NCBI GenBank assembly: GCA_964577175.1
Contig: CAZNYC010000017.1
Span: 1-41,584, forward strand
Origin: BS750m-G62 sp964577175
GTDB lineage: Bacteria; Planctomycetota; Phycisphaerae; FEN-1346
DNA: 41,584 nucleotides
Direction: 5' to 3'
How positions within the stretch are numbered: position 1 is the stretch's first letter; each line of letters opens with the position of its first letter. The notes under the pieces were generated by a model that worked only from the letters and a program-made list of their open reading frames with translations, was not told the origin of the DNA and made no database searches. The position numbers and the translations under genes are program-made. Positions 31,478 through 39,191 of the stretch are shown one piece after another.

Positions 31478-32203
31478 ATGAAGCGCGCATGCCTGGGTAC
31501 ACTCTGTGCCGGTATCGGGATGCTGTTGCTGGCGGGCACTGTGCAGGGAGCCATCATCACCCCCGTGCAGGTGTCCGACTTCAACCCACAGCAGGACGAC
31601 TTCGAGCAGTATTTCAACACGAACCAGTGGCAACTGTCGGCCACGTACCTGACGTGGGACAACAGCACCAACAACTTCGCCCCGCAGGACTACGTCAACA
31701 ACGCCAATTACCAGGGCGCCGCAAACAACCCCGCTTGGTTGGACTTCACCTCCAACGGTGGCGGTGGGGGTGGTGGCGGCGGTGGGGGTGGGGCGCCCGC
31801 CGATACCCTCGACACCTTCACCATTACCAACAACCAGAAGGGCGCCTGGGAGATGAACTTCTCCCTCCTCGTCTTCGACCCCGACTTCCAGGGCGACCGC
31901 ATCAACGTCTACCTCATCGGCGAGGACACGGCCGACCCCGATAACACCAAGAGCGCCACGGTCGAGGCCGCCGACGTCCTGGTCGGCAAAATGCTGACTT
32001 GGAACATCCAGGGCAAACGCATCGACGCCGAGGACCGGGCCGAGGATGTCACCGTGATCTTCGAGAGCGAGGGCGGCGAAAGCCATGCCGCGGGCTTCTT
32101 CATGAGCGAGGCCCAACACGCCGTCGTTCCCGAGCCGGCCACGATGGCCATTCTGGCCGCCGGTCTCGGCGGACTCGTCGCCGCCAGGCGCCGTCGGCGG
32201 TAG
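31478..32203 (+). CDS. PEP-CTERM sorting-signal protein
   Basis: A 241-residue secreted protein. Residues 1-24 are a signal peptide (MKRACLG, hydrophobic core, VQGA). The C-terminus carries the exosortase signal: VVPEPATMA (PEP motif), a hydrophobic helix (ILAAGLGGLVA) and a basic end ARRRRR. In this system an exosortase (EpsH/XrtA type) cuts at PEP and passes the protein to the surface, often together with exopolysaccharide. The mature domain is Asn/Gln-rich and beta-like. A run of 12 glycines (94-105) splits it. GGGGAGT precedes the ATG; promoter, long leader and terminator frame a single-gene unit. No exosortase is in the window. The exact surface role is unknown. Confidence 0.92.
   Translation: MKRACLGTLCAGIGMLLLAGTVQGAIITPVQVSDFNPQQDDFEQYFNTNQWQLSATYLTWDNSTNNFAPQDYVNNANYQGAANNPAWLDFTSNGGGGGGGGGGGGAPADTLDTFTITNNQKGAWEMNFSLLVFDPDFQGDRINVYLIGEDTADPDNTKSATVEAADVLVGKMLTWNIQGKRIDAEDRAEDVTVIFESEGGESHAAGFFMSEAQHAVVPEPATMAILAAGLGGLVAARRRRR
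31757..31792 (+). repeat. GGN triplet tract coding for 12 glycines
   Basis: Twelve consecutive GGT/GGC/GGG codons. Length changes by slippage in steps of three would alter the linker without breaking the frame. Confidence 0.8.
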
Positions 32204-32229
32204 CACCCTTCGTACATGGCACGCGTTCC

Positions 32230-32263
32230 AGGGCGGTCGAGATACTCGGCCGCCCTTCTTTTT
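32230..32263 (+). terminator. Rho-independent terminator after the PEP-CTERM gene
   Basis: AGGGCGGTCGAG (32230-32241), loop ATA, CTCGGCCGCCCT (32245-32256), then TCTTTTTC. The 12-bp stem has one mismatch or G-T pair and a proper T run. Confidence 0.88.
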
Positions 32264-32327
32264 CGTGCGGGGGTCGCAACCTCCTCGCCTTACCCGGCCC
32301 GGACCCGCCGCGCGCCCGTTCGTTCGC

Positions 32328-32356
32328 TTGCAGCCCTCCGGCCGCAGGACTATCAT
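32328..32356 (+). promoter_or_regulatory. Promoter of the PfkB-kinase gene
   Basis: TTGCAG (32328-32333), 17 bp, TATCAT (32351-32356), about 25 nt before the ATG at 32386. Confidence 0.6.
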
Positions 32357-32385
32357 AACCGCCGGACCCAACACGGGGAGACGCC

Positions 32386-33426
32386 ATGGCAGAGGCGCGA
32401 CGCGGCATTGCCGCCGCCGGCAACTGGATCATCGACCACATCTTCATCTGCGACCGCTGGCCGCAGGAGGAAACCCTCGCCAACATCCTCGGCGAGGACC
32501 AGGGCACCGGCGGGGCGCCGTACAACTGCCTGGTGGACCTGGCGAAGTTCGGCCCGCCCGACGGCGGCGAGGCGATTCCCCTCGAAGCGATCGGCCTGAC
32601 GGGCGACGACGCCGACGGCGCCCACATCCGCGCCGACTGCGACGCCCTCGGTATCGACGCCGCCGCCTTGGCCGCCACCGCCGAGGCGCCCACGTCGTAC
32701 ACGAACGTCATGGTCGTCGAGGCGACCGGCCGGCGGACGTTCTTCCACAACCGCGGGGCCAACGCCCTCTTCGGTCCCGAGCACGTGCCCGTCGAGGCCG
32801 TCAAGGCCCGCCTCGTCCACCTCGGCTATCTCCTGCTGCTCGACCGCATGGACGAGCCGGACGCCGAGTACGGCACGGCGGCGGCGCGGCTGCTGGCGCG
32901 GCTGCGGGAGGCGGGCATCGCGACCTCCATCGACGTCGTCAGCGAGGACAGCGACCGGTTCCCGAAGATCGTTCGGCCGGCCCTCGCCCACGCCGATTAC
33001 GCCATCCTGAACGAACTGGAGGCCGGCCGCACCACCGGCCACGACCTGAAGCCCGGCGGCCGACCGGACCCGGCGGCCGTCCGCGCCTCGGCCGAGGCCC
33101 TGCTCGGGCTGGGCGTGGGGCGGCTGGTGTGCATCCACATGCCGGAGGGCGCGTACGTCCGGACCGCCGACGGCGAGGAGGCGTGGCAGCCCGCCCTCCG
33201 GTTGCCGGAGGGGTACGTCAAGGGGGCCGCCGGGGCCGGCGACGCCTTCTGCGCGGGGCTCCTCTTCGGCATCCACGAGGGATGGGACCTTCAGCGCGGC
33301 CTGCGGCTGGGGGTGTGCGCGGCCGGCCGCAGCCTTTCCCGCCCCGGCTGCACGGAGGCGTGCACAGGGCTGGCCGACACCCTCGCCCTCGCCGACGAGT
33401 TCCCCTTCCAACCGGCGGTGATGTAG
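32386..33426 (+). CDS. PfkB-family carbohydrate kinase
   Basis: A 346-residue cytosolic sugar kinase of the ribokinase/PfkB family. Seen: AAGNWIIDHIFICDRWPQEE at the N-terminus, GEDQGTGGAPYNCLVDLAKF near 36 (substrate-binding glycines), IGLTGDDADGAHIRADCDAL near 65, TSYTNVMVVEATGRRTFFHN near 103, and the C-terminal signature VKGAAGAGDAFCAGLLFG near 280 with the catalytic Asp. Substrate cannot be told from sequence; fructose, adenosine or other sugars are possible. GGGGAGACG precedes the ATG. It stands alone between a terminator and a repeat cluster, convergent with the dehydrogenase gene. Confidence 0.9.
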   Translation: MAEARRGIAAAGNWIIDHIFICDRWPQEETLANILGEDQGTGGAPYNCLVDLAKFGPPDGGEAIPLEAIGLTGDDADGAHIRADCDALGIDAAALAATAEAPTSYTNVMVVEATGRRTFFHNRGANALFGPEHVPVEAVKARLVHLGYLLLLDRMDEPDAEYGTAAARLLARLREAGIATSIDVVSEDSDRFPKIVRPALAHADYAILNELEAGRTTGHDLKPGGRPDPAAVRASAEALLGLGVGRLVCIHMPEGAYVRTADGEEAWQPALRLPEGYVKGAAGAGDAFCAGLLFGIHEGWDLQRGLRLGVCAAGRSLSRPGCTEACTGLADTLALADEFPFQPAVM

Positions 33427-33474
33427 CCGGAAGCCGCGGGCCGCGAGCGGCGAGCCGAGAGCGGCGGGCCGCCC

Positions 33475-33517
33475 GGTGTCTGGCACCTTGGCGTCTTGAA
33501 AGGTGCCTGACACCTTT
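33475..33517. repeat. Family D repeat (GGTGCCTGACACC type)
   Basis: GGTGTCTGGCACC (33475-33487) and, after GCGTCTTGAAA, GGTGCCTGACACC (33502-33514) followed by TTTC. The two face each other as near-palindromes. A single copy recurs at 35080-35092 followed by TCTCTTC. Confidence 0.7.
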
Positions 33518-33538
33518 CTCCCCGCCGGTCGCTGCGGC

Positions 33539-33560
33539 GTTCGAGCCCGCCGCGGGCCTT
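33539..33560. repeat. Family A fragment
   Basis: CGTTCGAGCCCGCCGCGGGC, a truncated left arm without the second half of the palindrome. Confidence 0.45.
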
Positions 33561-33625
33561 GCGCGGGGAGGTTCAGTCGCCCCGCCGGGGCTTTGAAAAG
33601 AAAAAGGTATCGGGGGCCCTCGGTT

Positions 33626-33673
33626 CCACGGGCTGGCGCCCGTGGCTACAGTCCAACCGCCCCGATGGGGCGG
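33626..33673. repeat. Family F double hairpin between convergent genes
   Basis: CCACGGGC, TGGC, GCCCGTGG (33626-33645), a spacer GCTACAGTCCAA-like, then CCGCCCC, GAT, GGGGCGG (33657-33673). It lies between the ends of the kinase and dehydrogenase genes and may act as a two-way terminator without T run. The form CGGGCTGGCGCCCGTGGC is common in planctomycete intergenic DNA (from memory). Confidence 0.65.
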
Positions 33674-33697
33674 CCGGCACTCTCGCCCCCGTCACAC

Positions 33698-34744
33698 TCA
33701 CGCCTGCGGCAAAATCACCACCTTCAAGTGCTCGCCGCCGGGGGTGGACATGAGTTCGAACCCCTTCGGCGTCTCCGCCAGCGGCAAACGGTGCGTGATC
33801 ATCTCCGCCACGGGCACGCGCCCGTTCGCGATGAGCGAGAGGGCCACCGTCGCGTCGTACGGCGAGTTGCCGTAGGAGGGCTTCAGCGTCACGTCGTTCC
33901 GCCAGAAGTCGTTCAGCGGGACGGGAAGCTGGACGCCGGGGTCGGTGGTAGCGAAGCAGAGGACCGTTCCGCCGCGGTCCACCGAGGCCAGGGCCTGCTC
34001 GAACGCCGCCAGCGCCCCCGCGCACACGACCACGAGGTCCGCCGGGTGCCCGAGCGCGTCGCGGACGAACGCCGGCACGTCCTCGCGGGCGTCGCACACG
34101 TCGGCTGCGCCGAAGCGCTTCGCGAATGCCATCCGATGGGGCGCCACGTCCGTGGCGACGATCCGCCCGGCCCCGCTTGCCGCCGCCAGGGCCACGTGCA
34201 GGACGCCGGAGATCCCGGATCCCAGCACCGCCACCGTCTGCCCGGGCTTCAGGCCCGCGCTCCGCTGGCCGCGGACGACGCACGCCAGCGGCTCGACGAA
34301 CGAGCCTTCCTCGTACGTAACATGATCGGGCAAGGGGTACACGCCGCGGTCCGTCTGGAGCGGGGGCACCCGTACGTACTCGCAGAACCCGCCCGGGTCG
34401 AAGTGCGTCGTGTGCAGCGTCTCGCACGCCGTGTGGTTGCCCGAGAGGCAGTACCGGCACGTGTTGCAGGGCACGTGATGGTTGAAGGCGACGCGGTCGC
34501 CGACGTCGTACCGGTCGACGCCTTCGCCGACGGCGACGACCTCGCCCGCCACCTCGTGCCCGAGGACGATGGGCGCCTTCTTCGCGCGGTACCATTCCAA
34601 GACGTCGCTGCCGCAGATGCCGCTCGCCTCGATGCGGACGAGCAGTTCGCCGGGGCCGATTTCGGGGACCGGCCGCTCCTCGATCCGCACGTCGCGGTTG
34701 CGGTAGTAGACGGCGGCGCGTTGGGTGTTGGGGATCTCAGCCAT
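33698..34744 (-). CDS. Zinc-dependent alcohol/polyol dehydrogenase (MDR family)
   Basis: A 348-residue medium-chain dehydrogenase. Seen: EASGICGSDVLEWY near 40 (catalytic Cys), GHEVAGEV near 61 (His-Glu), structural zinc cysteines CNTCRYCLSGNHTAC near 89, and the NAD-binding VAVLGSGISGVLHVALA near 172. It most likely oxidises or reduces a polyol or alcohol with NAD(P). The start at 34744 has GGGAA before it; a GTG at 34777 is also possible and overlaps the stop of the small upstream gene as GTGA. In either case it is coupled to that gene. Nearby sugar kinase and aldolase genes fit a role in sugar or polyol use. Confidence 0.9.
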   Translation of the reverse strand: MAEIPNTQRAAVYYRNRDVRIEERPVPEIGPGELLVRIEASGICGSDVLEWYRAKKAPIVLGHEVAGEVVAVGEGVDRYDVGDRVAFNHHVPCNTCRYCLSGNHTACETLHTTHFDPGGFCEYVRVPPLQTDRGVYPLPDHVTYEEGSFVEPLACVVRGQRSAGLKPGQTVAVLGSGISGVLHVALAAASGAGRIVATDVAPHRMAFAKRFGAADVCDAREDVPAFVRDALGHPADLVVVCAGALAAFEQALASVDRGGTVLCFATTDPGVQLPVPLNDFWRNDVTLKPSYGNSPYDATVALSLIANGRVPVAEMITHRLPLAETPKGFELMSTPGGEHLKVVILPQA

Positions 34745-34773
34745 GTCGAGTTCCCGGGAGCCTTGAATTCGCG

Positions 34774-34983
34774 TCACGCCTTTCTGACCACCTCAAACCC
34801 GTTCTCCATCAGCCAGTGGTGGAACTCGTAGGTCGTGTGGATGCATTCGCTTTTGCAGATGGCCCGGACTTCCTCGTACTCCTGCGAGCCCTCCTCGCAC
34901 TTGTCGAGCAGTTTCTGGATGGCGCAGTCGACAGCGTGGCAGTACTCGCGCCGGCGGTAGTCGCGGTATCCGGGGACGGGCAT
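34774..34983 (-). CDS. Small cysteine-containing protein of unknown function
   Basis: A 69-residue protein, mostly helical and charged. Five cysteines (15, 20, 29, 44, 48) and a His pair (HH at 55-56) could bind metal or form a redox pair, though no CxxC is present. The pattern REYCHAVDCAIQK near 12 and CKSECIHTTYEFHHWLMENG near 44 looks conserved rather than random. A strong GAAGGAGA site precedes the ATG at 34983. The stop overlaps or lies 30 nt before the dehydrogenase start, so it is translated as the leading gene of a two-gene operon. I do not recognise the family. A helper of the dehydrogenase is one possibility from position alone. Confidence 0.75.
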   Translation of the reverse strand: MPVPGYRDYRRREYCHAVDCAIQKLLDKCEEGSQEYEEVRAICKSECIHTTYEFHHWLMENGFEVVRKA

Positions 34984-35138
34984 GGCATGTCTCCTTCACG
35001 AAGCGCGGCGTCCATGATAGGCCCGTCGGCGGGAGGCCGCCAGCGAAAAGGGGTGGTGTTCGGCGCCTTTGGCGGTTCAAGGTGCCTGACACCTCTCTTC
35101 CCGGCCGCGCCGCACGCATGTCAAACCCCCGATACGCG

Positions 35139-35210
35139 GGTGCCACGGTTTGCTTGTCAAAGCGTGCTCCCGGATCGCGCGGCACGTATTGACGAGCCAT
35201 CGGTGGCACC
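35139..35210. repeat. Family C repeat
   Basis: GGTGCCACGGTTTGCTTGTC at the left and TTGACGAGCCATCGGTGGCACC at the right, with AGCGTGCTCC and GGCACG between. Outer GGTGCCAC/GTGGCACC pair. The gap 34984-35330 also holds the family-D copy (35080-35092), and no gene. Confidence 0.7.
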
Positions 35211-35269
35211 CGGCGCAAGCGTGCGACACACACGCTTCCGCGACGGCGCGAACGCGTGCCACCCGCCGT

Positions 35270-35325
35270 GGTACGTGCCACCGCCAATCGAAAGTGACCG
35301 GGTGCTCCGGCAGCCGGCTCGAACA
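35270..35325 (-). repeat. Family A right arm only
   Basis: GTGCCACCGCCAATCGAAAG, then TGACCGGGTGCTCCGGCAGC and CGGCTCGAA. It nearly matches the right half of 36250-36298; the left arm is missing or replaced by family C sequence. It ends 6 nt before the stop of the HAD gene. Confidence 0.7.
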
Positions 35326-35330
35326 GCCCT

Positions 35331-36014
35331 CTACGCCCGCCCGTCGATGAGGGCGGCAATGGTCTCCGGCGAGAGGTCGCGGAGGGAATCGACGACCCGG
35401 TCCGCTCGGGCCGCCAGGGCCTCGCGCGTCGTCGTGCCCGTCAGGCCGACGGCGGCCATGCCGGCCCGTTTGGCCGCTTCGACACCCGCTACGGCGTCCT
35501 CGACCACGGCACAGCGGGCGGGCGGCACGGCGAGTTTCTCGGCCGCCGTCAGGAAGACCTCCGGCTCCGGCTTGCCGCGGGCGACTTGGGACCCGTCGAC
35601 GGTGGCGTCGAAGGCGCCGGCGCGCTGGAGGCCCCGGAGGCAGGCGGCCACGTTCTCGGGCGGGCCGGACGAGCCCACCGCCAGGCGGAACCCGGCGTCG
35701 CGGAGGGCGTCGATGAGGTCCCGGGCGCCGTCCATGGCGGGGAAATCGCGGCGCAGGATCTCGCGGTACGTGGCCTCCTTCCAGTCGCTCCAGGCGGGGA
35801 CATCTTCGGGGGCGACGGCCTCGCCCCACAGGTCGTGCATGAGGTCCTCGTTCCGGCGGCCGAAGGTGGCGGCGAAGGTCTCTTCGGCCAGGTCCATGCC
35901 GAGTTCGCGGCCCATGGCCTTCCAGGCCTCGAAGTGGGCGCGGTAACTGTCCACGAGGACGCCGTCGGCGTCGAAGATGACCGCCCGCGGCGGGGCGGAG
36001 GATGCGTCGGGCAT
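35331..36014 (-). CDS. HAD-family phosphatase (beta-phosphoglucomutase/phosphoglycolate-phosphatase-like)
   Basis: A 227-residue cytosolic HAD hydrolase, subfamily I with a helical cap. Motif I is AVIFDADGVLVDSY near 11 (nucleophile Asp and acid Asp). Motif II is LAVGSSGPPENV near 110, motif III GKPEPEVFLTAAEKL near 147 with Lys, and motif IV CAVVEDAVAGVEAAKRAGM near 170. The DGVLVDS form and cap fit phosphoglycolate phosphatase or beta-phosphoglucomutase relatives; substrate is uncertain. GGGAGGCACG precedes the ATG. A family-C repeat lies in its leader. Confidence 0.9.
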   Translation of the reverse strand: MPDASSAPPRAVIFDADGVLVDSYRAHFEAWKAMGRELGMDLAEETFAATFGRRNEDLMHDLWGEAVAPEDVPAWSDWKEATYREILRRDFPAMDGARDLIDALRDAGFRLAVGSSGPPENVAACLRGLQRAGAFDATVDGSQVARGKPEPEVFLTAAEKLAVPPARCAVVEDAVAGVEAAKRAGMAAVGLTGTTTREALAARADRVVDSLRDLSPETIAALIDGRA

Positions 36015-36047
36015 CGTGCCTCCCAATTCGTGTGAGTGGAGTCCGGC

Positions 36048-36123
36048 GGGTGCCACTGGTTGCTTGTCAACCAGTGCCTCCGGAATGTCGCGTGACACTG
36101 GCGGGCAAGCCGCCAGTGGCATC
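36048..36123. repeat. Family C repeat
   Basis: GGGTGCCACTGGTTGCTTGT and CAACCAGTGCCTCC at the left; TGACACTGGCGGGCAAGCCG and CCAGTGGCATCCC at the right. Two hairpins (CACTGGTTG/CAACCAGTG and CACTGGCGG/CCGCCAGTG) lie inside an outer GTGCCAC/GTGGCAT pair. Confidence 0.75.
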
Positions 36124-36155
36124 CCCCGCTTCGCGAATTCCCGATAGAGGCGGAG

Positions 36156-36184
36156 AGGCTACCACGTTTCCTTGCGGCGGGCAA
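36156..36184 (-). promoter_or_regulatory. Possible promoter of the HAD gene
   Basis: TTGCCC (36184-36179), 17 bp, TAGCCT (36161-36156) on the minus strand. The leader of about 135 nt would contain the family-C repeat. Confidence 0.4.
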
Positions 36185-36199
36185 GGGCGGCGCGAACGC

Positions 36200-36298
36200 T
36201 TCGAGCCCGCCGCGGAAGCGGCGGGTCACCGTCATCCGGCATGGTACCTGCCACCGCCAATCGAGAGTGACCGGGTGCTCCCGCACCCGGCTCGAACG
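36200..36298. repeat. Family A REPIN-like doublet
   Basis: Left arm TTCGAGCC with palindrome 36206-36225, then TCACCGTCATCCGGCATGG. Right arm CCACCGCCAATCGAGAGTGA with palindrome 36271-36290 (CCGGGTGC TCCC GCACCCGG) and CTCGAACGG. Centres 65 bp apart. It lies between divergent promoters. Confidence 0.8.
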
Positions 36299-36332
36299 GC
36301 ACGGCTCGAACGGCGCCGCGCGGCGGAAAGGT

Positions 36333-36360
36333 TTGACTGCCCCCGCCAATCCGCTATCCT
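36333..36360 (+). promoter_or_regulatory. Promoter of the sodium symporter gene
   Basis: TTGACT (36333-36338), 16 bp, TATCCT (36355-36360), about 55 nt before the ATG at 36421. Confidence 0.6.
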
Positions 36361-36420
36361 GTGCCCGATACCTGCACTGCCTGCCGCGCGGGCAGCACCG
36401 GACGGGCCGGGGAGCCTCCC

Positions 36421-38199
36421 ATGACCGAACCGCCTGCCTCCGACCAGGGCCGCGACCGTTGGGACAGCCGCACCGCCTTCATCATGGCGGCCATCGGCAG
36501 CGCCGTCGGGCTGGGCAACGTGTGGCGGTTCCCGTACACCGCCTACCAGAACGGGGGCGGGGCGTTCTTCATTCCGTACATCGTGGCCCTGGTGACCACC
36601 GGCATCCCGCTCATGATCCTGGAGTACGGCGTGGGGCAGATGTTCCAGGGGTCGGCCCCGACGGCGATGCGGCGCGTCAACAAGACGTTCGAGTGGGTCG
36701 GATGGTTCGCCCTGGGCACCGCCAGCATGATTTCCTTCTATTACGCCGTCGTCATGGCCTGGTCCTGGCAGTTCCTGTTCGACTCGTTCCGATACGCCTT
36801 CGCCGACACCATGCCGTGGGCCGGCAACGCCGAGGCGTACTTCACCGAGTCCATCCTGAGACGGGCGGACCGGGGCCCGGAGACCTGGCAGATCGTCTGG
36901 CCGCTCGTGGCGGGTCTGGCGGCCACGTGGGCCGCCGTCTTCCTGGTCATCCACAAGGGGGTCCACCGGGTGGGACGGGTCGTCCTGGTGACCGTCCCGC
37001 TGCCGGTCCTGCTGCTGGTGGTCCTGGCGATCCGCGGCCTGACGCTCGAGGGGGCGGTCAACGGCGTGGAGTACTACCTGCGGCCGGACTTCGAGAAACT
37101 CCGCGACCCGCAGGTCTGGCTGGCGGCGTACGGGCAGATCTTCTTCAGCCTGACGCTGGGGTTCGGCGTCATGATCGCCTACGCCAGTTACAACAAGCGG
37201 CGGGGCGACATCACGAACAACGCCTTCATCACGAGTTTGGCCAACTGCGCCACGAGTTTCCTGGCCGGCTTCGTCGTCTTCAGCGTCCTGGGGTTCCTGG
37301 CCCTGAAGCAGGGCAACGTGCCGGTGGCCGAGGTCGTCAAGGGCGGGCCGGACCTGGCGTTCGTGACGTACCCGCTGGCGATCTCGAAACTGGGGGAGTA
37401 CGGCCGGTTCTGGCCGCCGCTCGTCGCCATCCTCTTCTTCGTGACGCTGCTGAGCCTGGGCATCGACTCGCTTTTCTCGCTGGTCGAGGCGGCGGTGGCG
37501 GGGCTGCACGACCGGTTCTCGTCGCTCTCGCGGAACACGGTGACGGCCGGCATGTGCGTCGGCGGGTTCCTGGTCGGCCTCCTCTTTGCCACGCGCGGGG
37601 GCCTGGCCTGGCTGGGCGTCTTCGACCGCTGGTGCAACGACTACGGGCTGGCGTTCGTCGGCCTCATGGAGTGCCTGGCCATCGGGTACTTCTTCCGGAC
37701 GGCCCGGCTGCGCGAGTACATCAACTCGGTGTCCGAGATTCACCTGGGCGGCTGGTGGGAACTGTGCATCCGGCTCGTGACGCCGCTGGCCTTGACGGTC
37801 CTGCTCGGCCACCAGATCCTGACGAAGGAACTCCTGCCCGTTGCCGGCGAGGACGCCGACCAAATCGCCTTTCTGGGCATGCAGGTGCATCGGGCCACGG
37901 TGGCCAGGGTCTTCTTCCTGGGCCTGCTGGTGGCGGCGTTCCTGCTGGGCCGGCGGAAGCGGCTGATCGCGATCGTAGCCTCCGGGGCCGTCGCCTACTT
38001 CCTGTTCAGCCTCTGGCTGAGCACGGAGGCGTCGCTGACCGCCGCCCTGGCCGTGATGATCCTGCTCGGTGGGCTGGCCATCTGCATCGGCATCGCCGCC
38101 AGGGGCAAGGACGTGGAGCACCACGAGCGGACGCACGGCTGGCCGGAGGAAGAACGCCTGCTGCACGTCTCGGGAGAGGATGCCGACGAGGGCCGGTGA
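36421..38199 (+). CDS. Sodium:neurotransmitter symporter family transporter
   Basis: A 592-residue inner-membrane protein of the SNF (LeuT-like) family, which moves amino acids or similar solutes with sodium. The first helix carries the signature IMAAIGSAVGLGNVWRFPY near 21, followed by NGGGAFFIPYIVALV. About twelve hydrophobic helices follow; YGQIFFSLTLGFGVMIAYAS near 240 is the family helix 6 region, and LSLGIDSLFSLVEAAVAG near 350 is helix 8. The C-terminal 35 residues are charged. GGGGAGCC precedes the ATG. Substrate cannot be assigned. It has its own promoter and no operon partner. Confidence 0.93.
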   Translation: MTEPPASDQGRDRWDSRTAFIMAAIGSAVGLGNVWRFPYTAYQNGGGAFFIPYIVALVTTGIPLMILEYGVGQMFQGSAPTAMRRVNKTFEWVGWFALGTASMISFYYAVVMAWSWQFLFDSFRYAFADTMPWAGNAEAYFTESILRRADRGPETWQIVWPLVAGLAATWAAVFLVIHKGVHRVGRVVLVTVPLPVLLLVVLAIRGLTLEGAVNGVEYYLRPDFEKLRDPQVWLAAYGQIFFSLTLGFGVMIAYASYNKRRGDITNNAFITSLANCATSFLAGFVVFSVLGFLALKQGNVPVAEVVKGGPDLAFVTYPLAISKLGEYGRFWPPLVAILFFVTLLSLGIDSLFSLVEAAVAGLHDRFSSLSRNTVTAGMCVGGFLVGLLFATRGGLAWLGVFDRWCNDYGLAFVGLMECLAIGYFFRTARLREYINSVSEIHLGGWWELCIRLVTPLALTVLLGHQILTKELLPVAGEDADQIAFLGMQVHRATVARVFFLGLLVAAFLLGRRKRLIAIVASGAVAYFLFSLWLSTEASLTAALAVMILLGGLAICIGIAARGKDVEHHERTHGWPEEERLLHVSGEDADEGR

Positions 38200-38293
38200 G
38201 CGGTCGCCGGGCCTTCCGCGGCGGGCCGTCTTGCCCGCCGCAGTTCGGACTGGCACGGTGTTTCACGCGCGGCGATACAGTGGCTAAAGCGGT

Positions 38294-38404
38294 TTAACCT
38301 TGGGTGGTAGCGCGGTGGTTCTCCGCAGGCCACCGCGCTTCATGCAGCCGACGTTTGGCGCGCGGCGGGTGCTCCAGACCCGCCGCGCTACCATCCGAAC
38401 TTAA
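38294..38404. repeat. TTAA-bounded palindromic element of two family B hairpins
   Basis: The ends are TTAACCTTGGGTGGTAGCGC (38294 on) and, on the other strand from 38404, TTAAGTTCGGATGGTAGCGC, about 17 of 22 matching. Inside are two family-B hairpins at 38310-38338 and 38360-38388. The whole is a 111-bp near-palindrome just before the nucleotidyltransferase gene. Its 38410 flank has TATAGG, a possible -10 box. Confidence 0.75.
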
Positions 38405-38442
38405 CGTGCTATAGGGCACCGGTCCCGGACGGAGGGCGAGGC

Positions 38443-39174
38443 ATGAAAGGCGTCATCCTGGCGGGCGGCCTCGGCACCCGCCTCTTTCCGCTCACCAAGA
38501 TCACCAACAAGCACCTGCTGCCCGTCTACGCGAAGCCGATGATCTACTACCCCATCGAGTGCCTCGTCGCGGCGGGCATCACGGACATCATGGTCGTGAC
38601 GGGTGGGAACGCGGCCGGCGACTTCATCCGCCTGCTGGAGAACGGCGAGGCGTTCGGCCTCTCGCGCCTGCATTACGCGTACCAGAAGGGGGAGGGCGGC
38701 ATCGCCGAGGCGCTCGGCCTCGCGCGCGAGTTCGTCGGCCGCGAGAAGGCGTGCGTCGTCCTCGGCGACAATATCCTGGAGCGGACCATCCGGCCGGCCG
38801 TGGCCGCCTTTGAGGCCCAATCCGAGGGCGCGAAGATCTTCCTGAAGGAGGTCGCGAACCCCCAGGCGTACGGCATCGCCGAGACGGACGGCGACCGCAT
38901 CGTCCGCATCATCGAGAAACCCGAGCGGCCGCCGACGAATCTGGCGGCCATCGGCGTGTACATGTATCCGCCGGACGTGTTCGAGGTGATCGAGCACCTG
39001 GAGCCGAGCGCGCGGGGCGAACTCGAGATCACCGACGTCAACAACCACTACGTCGAGGCGGGGACCATGACCTGCGAGGTGGTCGACGGCTGGTGGGCCG
39101 ACGCCGGCGAGTCCATCGACACCTACCTCGCCGCGGCGAACCGGGTGGCCGAGGGCGGGGCGAATAAGACGTAG
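38443..39174 (+). CDS. Sugar nucleotidyltransferase (RfbA-like, short form)
   Basis: A 243-residue enzyme of the glucose-1-phosphate thymidylyltransferase type; it joins an NTP and a sugar 1-phosphate to make an NDP-sugar for surface polysaccharide or O-antigen. Seen: KGVILAGGLGTRLFPLTKIT at the N-terminus (nucleotide loop), NKHLLPVYAKPMIYYPIECL near 23, YQKGEGGIAEALGLAREFVG near 81, VVLGDNI near 105 (metal Asp), and LEITDVNNHYV near 192. The classic RfbA is about 290 residues; this shorter form lacks the C-terminal extension, as in many archaeal-type and bacterial paralogues. ACGGAGGGCG precedes the ATG. Sugar type not determined. Confidence 0.9.
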   Translation: MKGVILAGGLGTRLFPLTKITNKHLLPVYAKPMIYYPIECLVAAGITDIMVVTGGNAAGDFIRLLENGEAFGLSRLHYAYQKGEGGIAEALGLAREFVGREKACVVLGDNILERTIRPAVAAFEAQSEGAKIFLKEVANPQAYGIAETDGDRIVRIIEKPERPPTNLAAIGVYMYPPDVFEVIEHLEPSARGELEITDVNNHYVEAGTMTCEVVDGWWADAGESIDTYLAAANRVAEGGANKT

Positions 39175-39191
39175 AAACCGCGAGCCACGAG

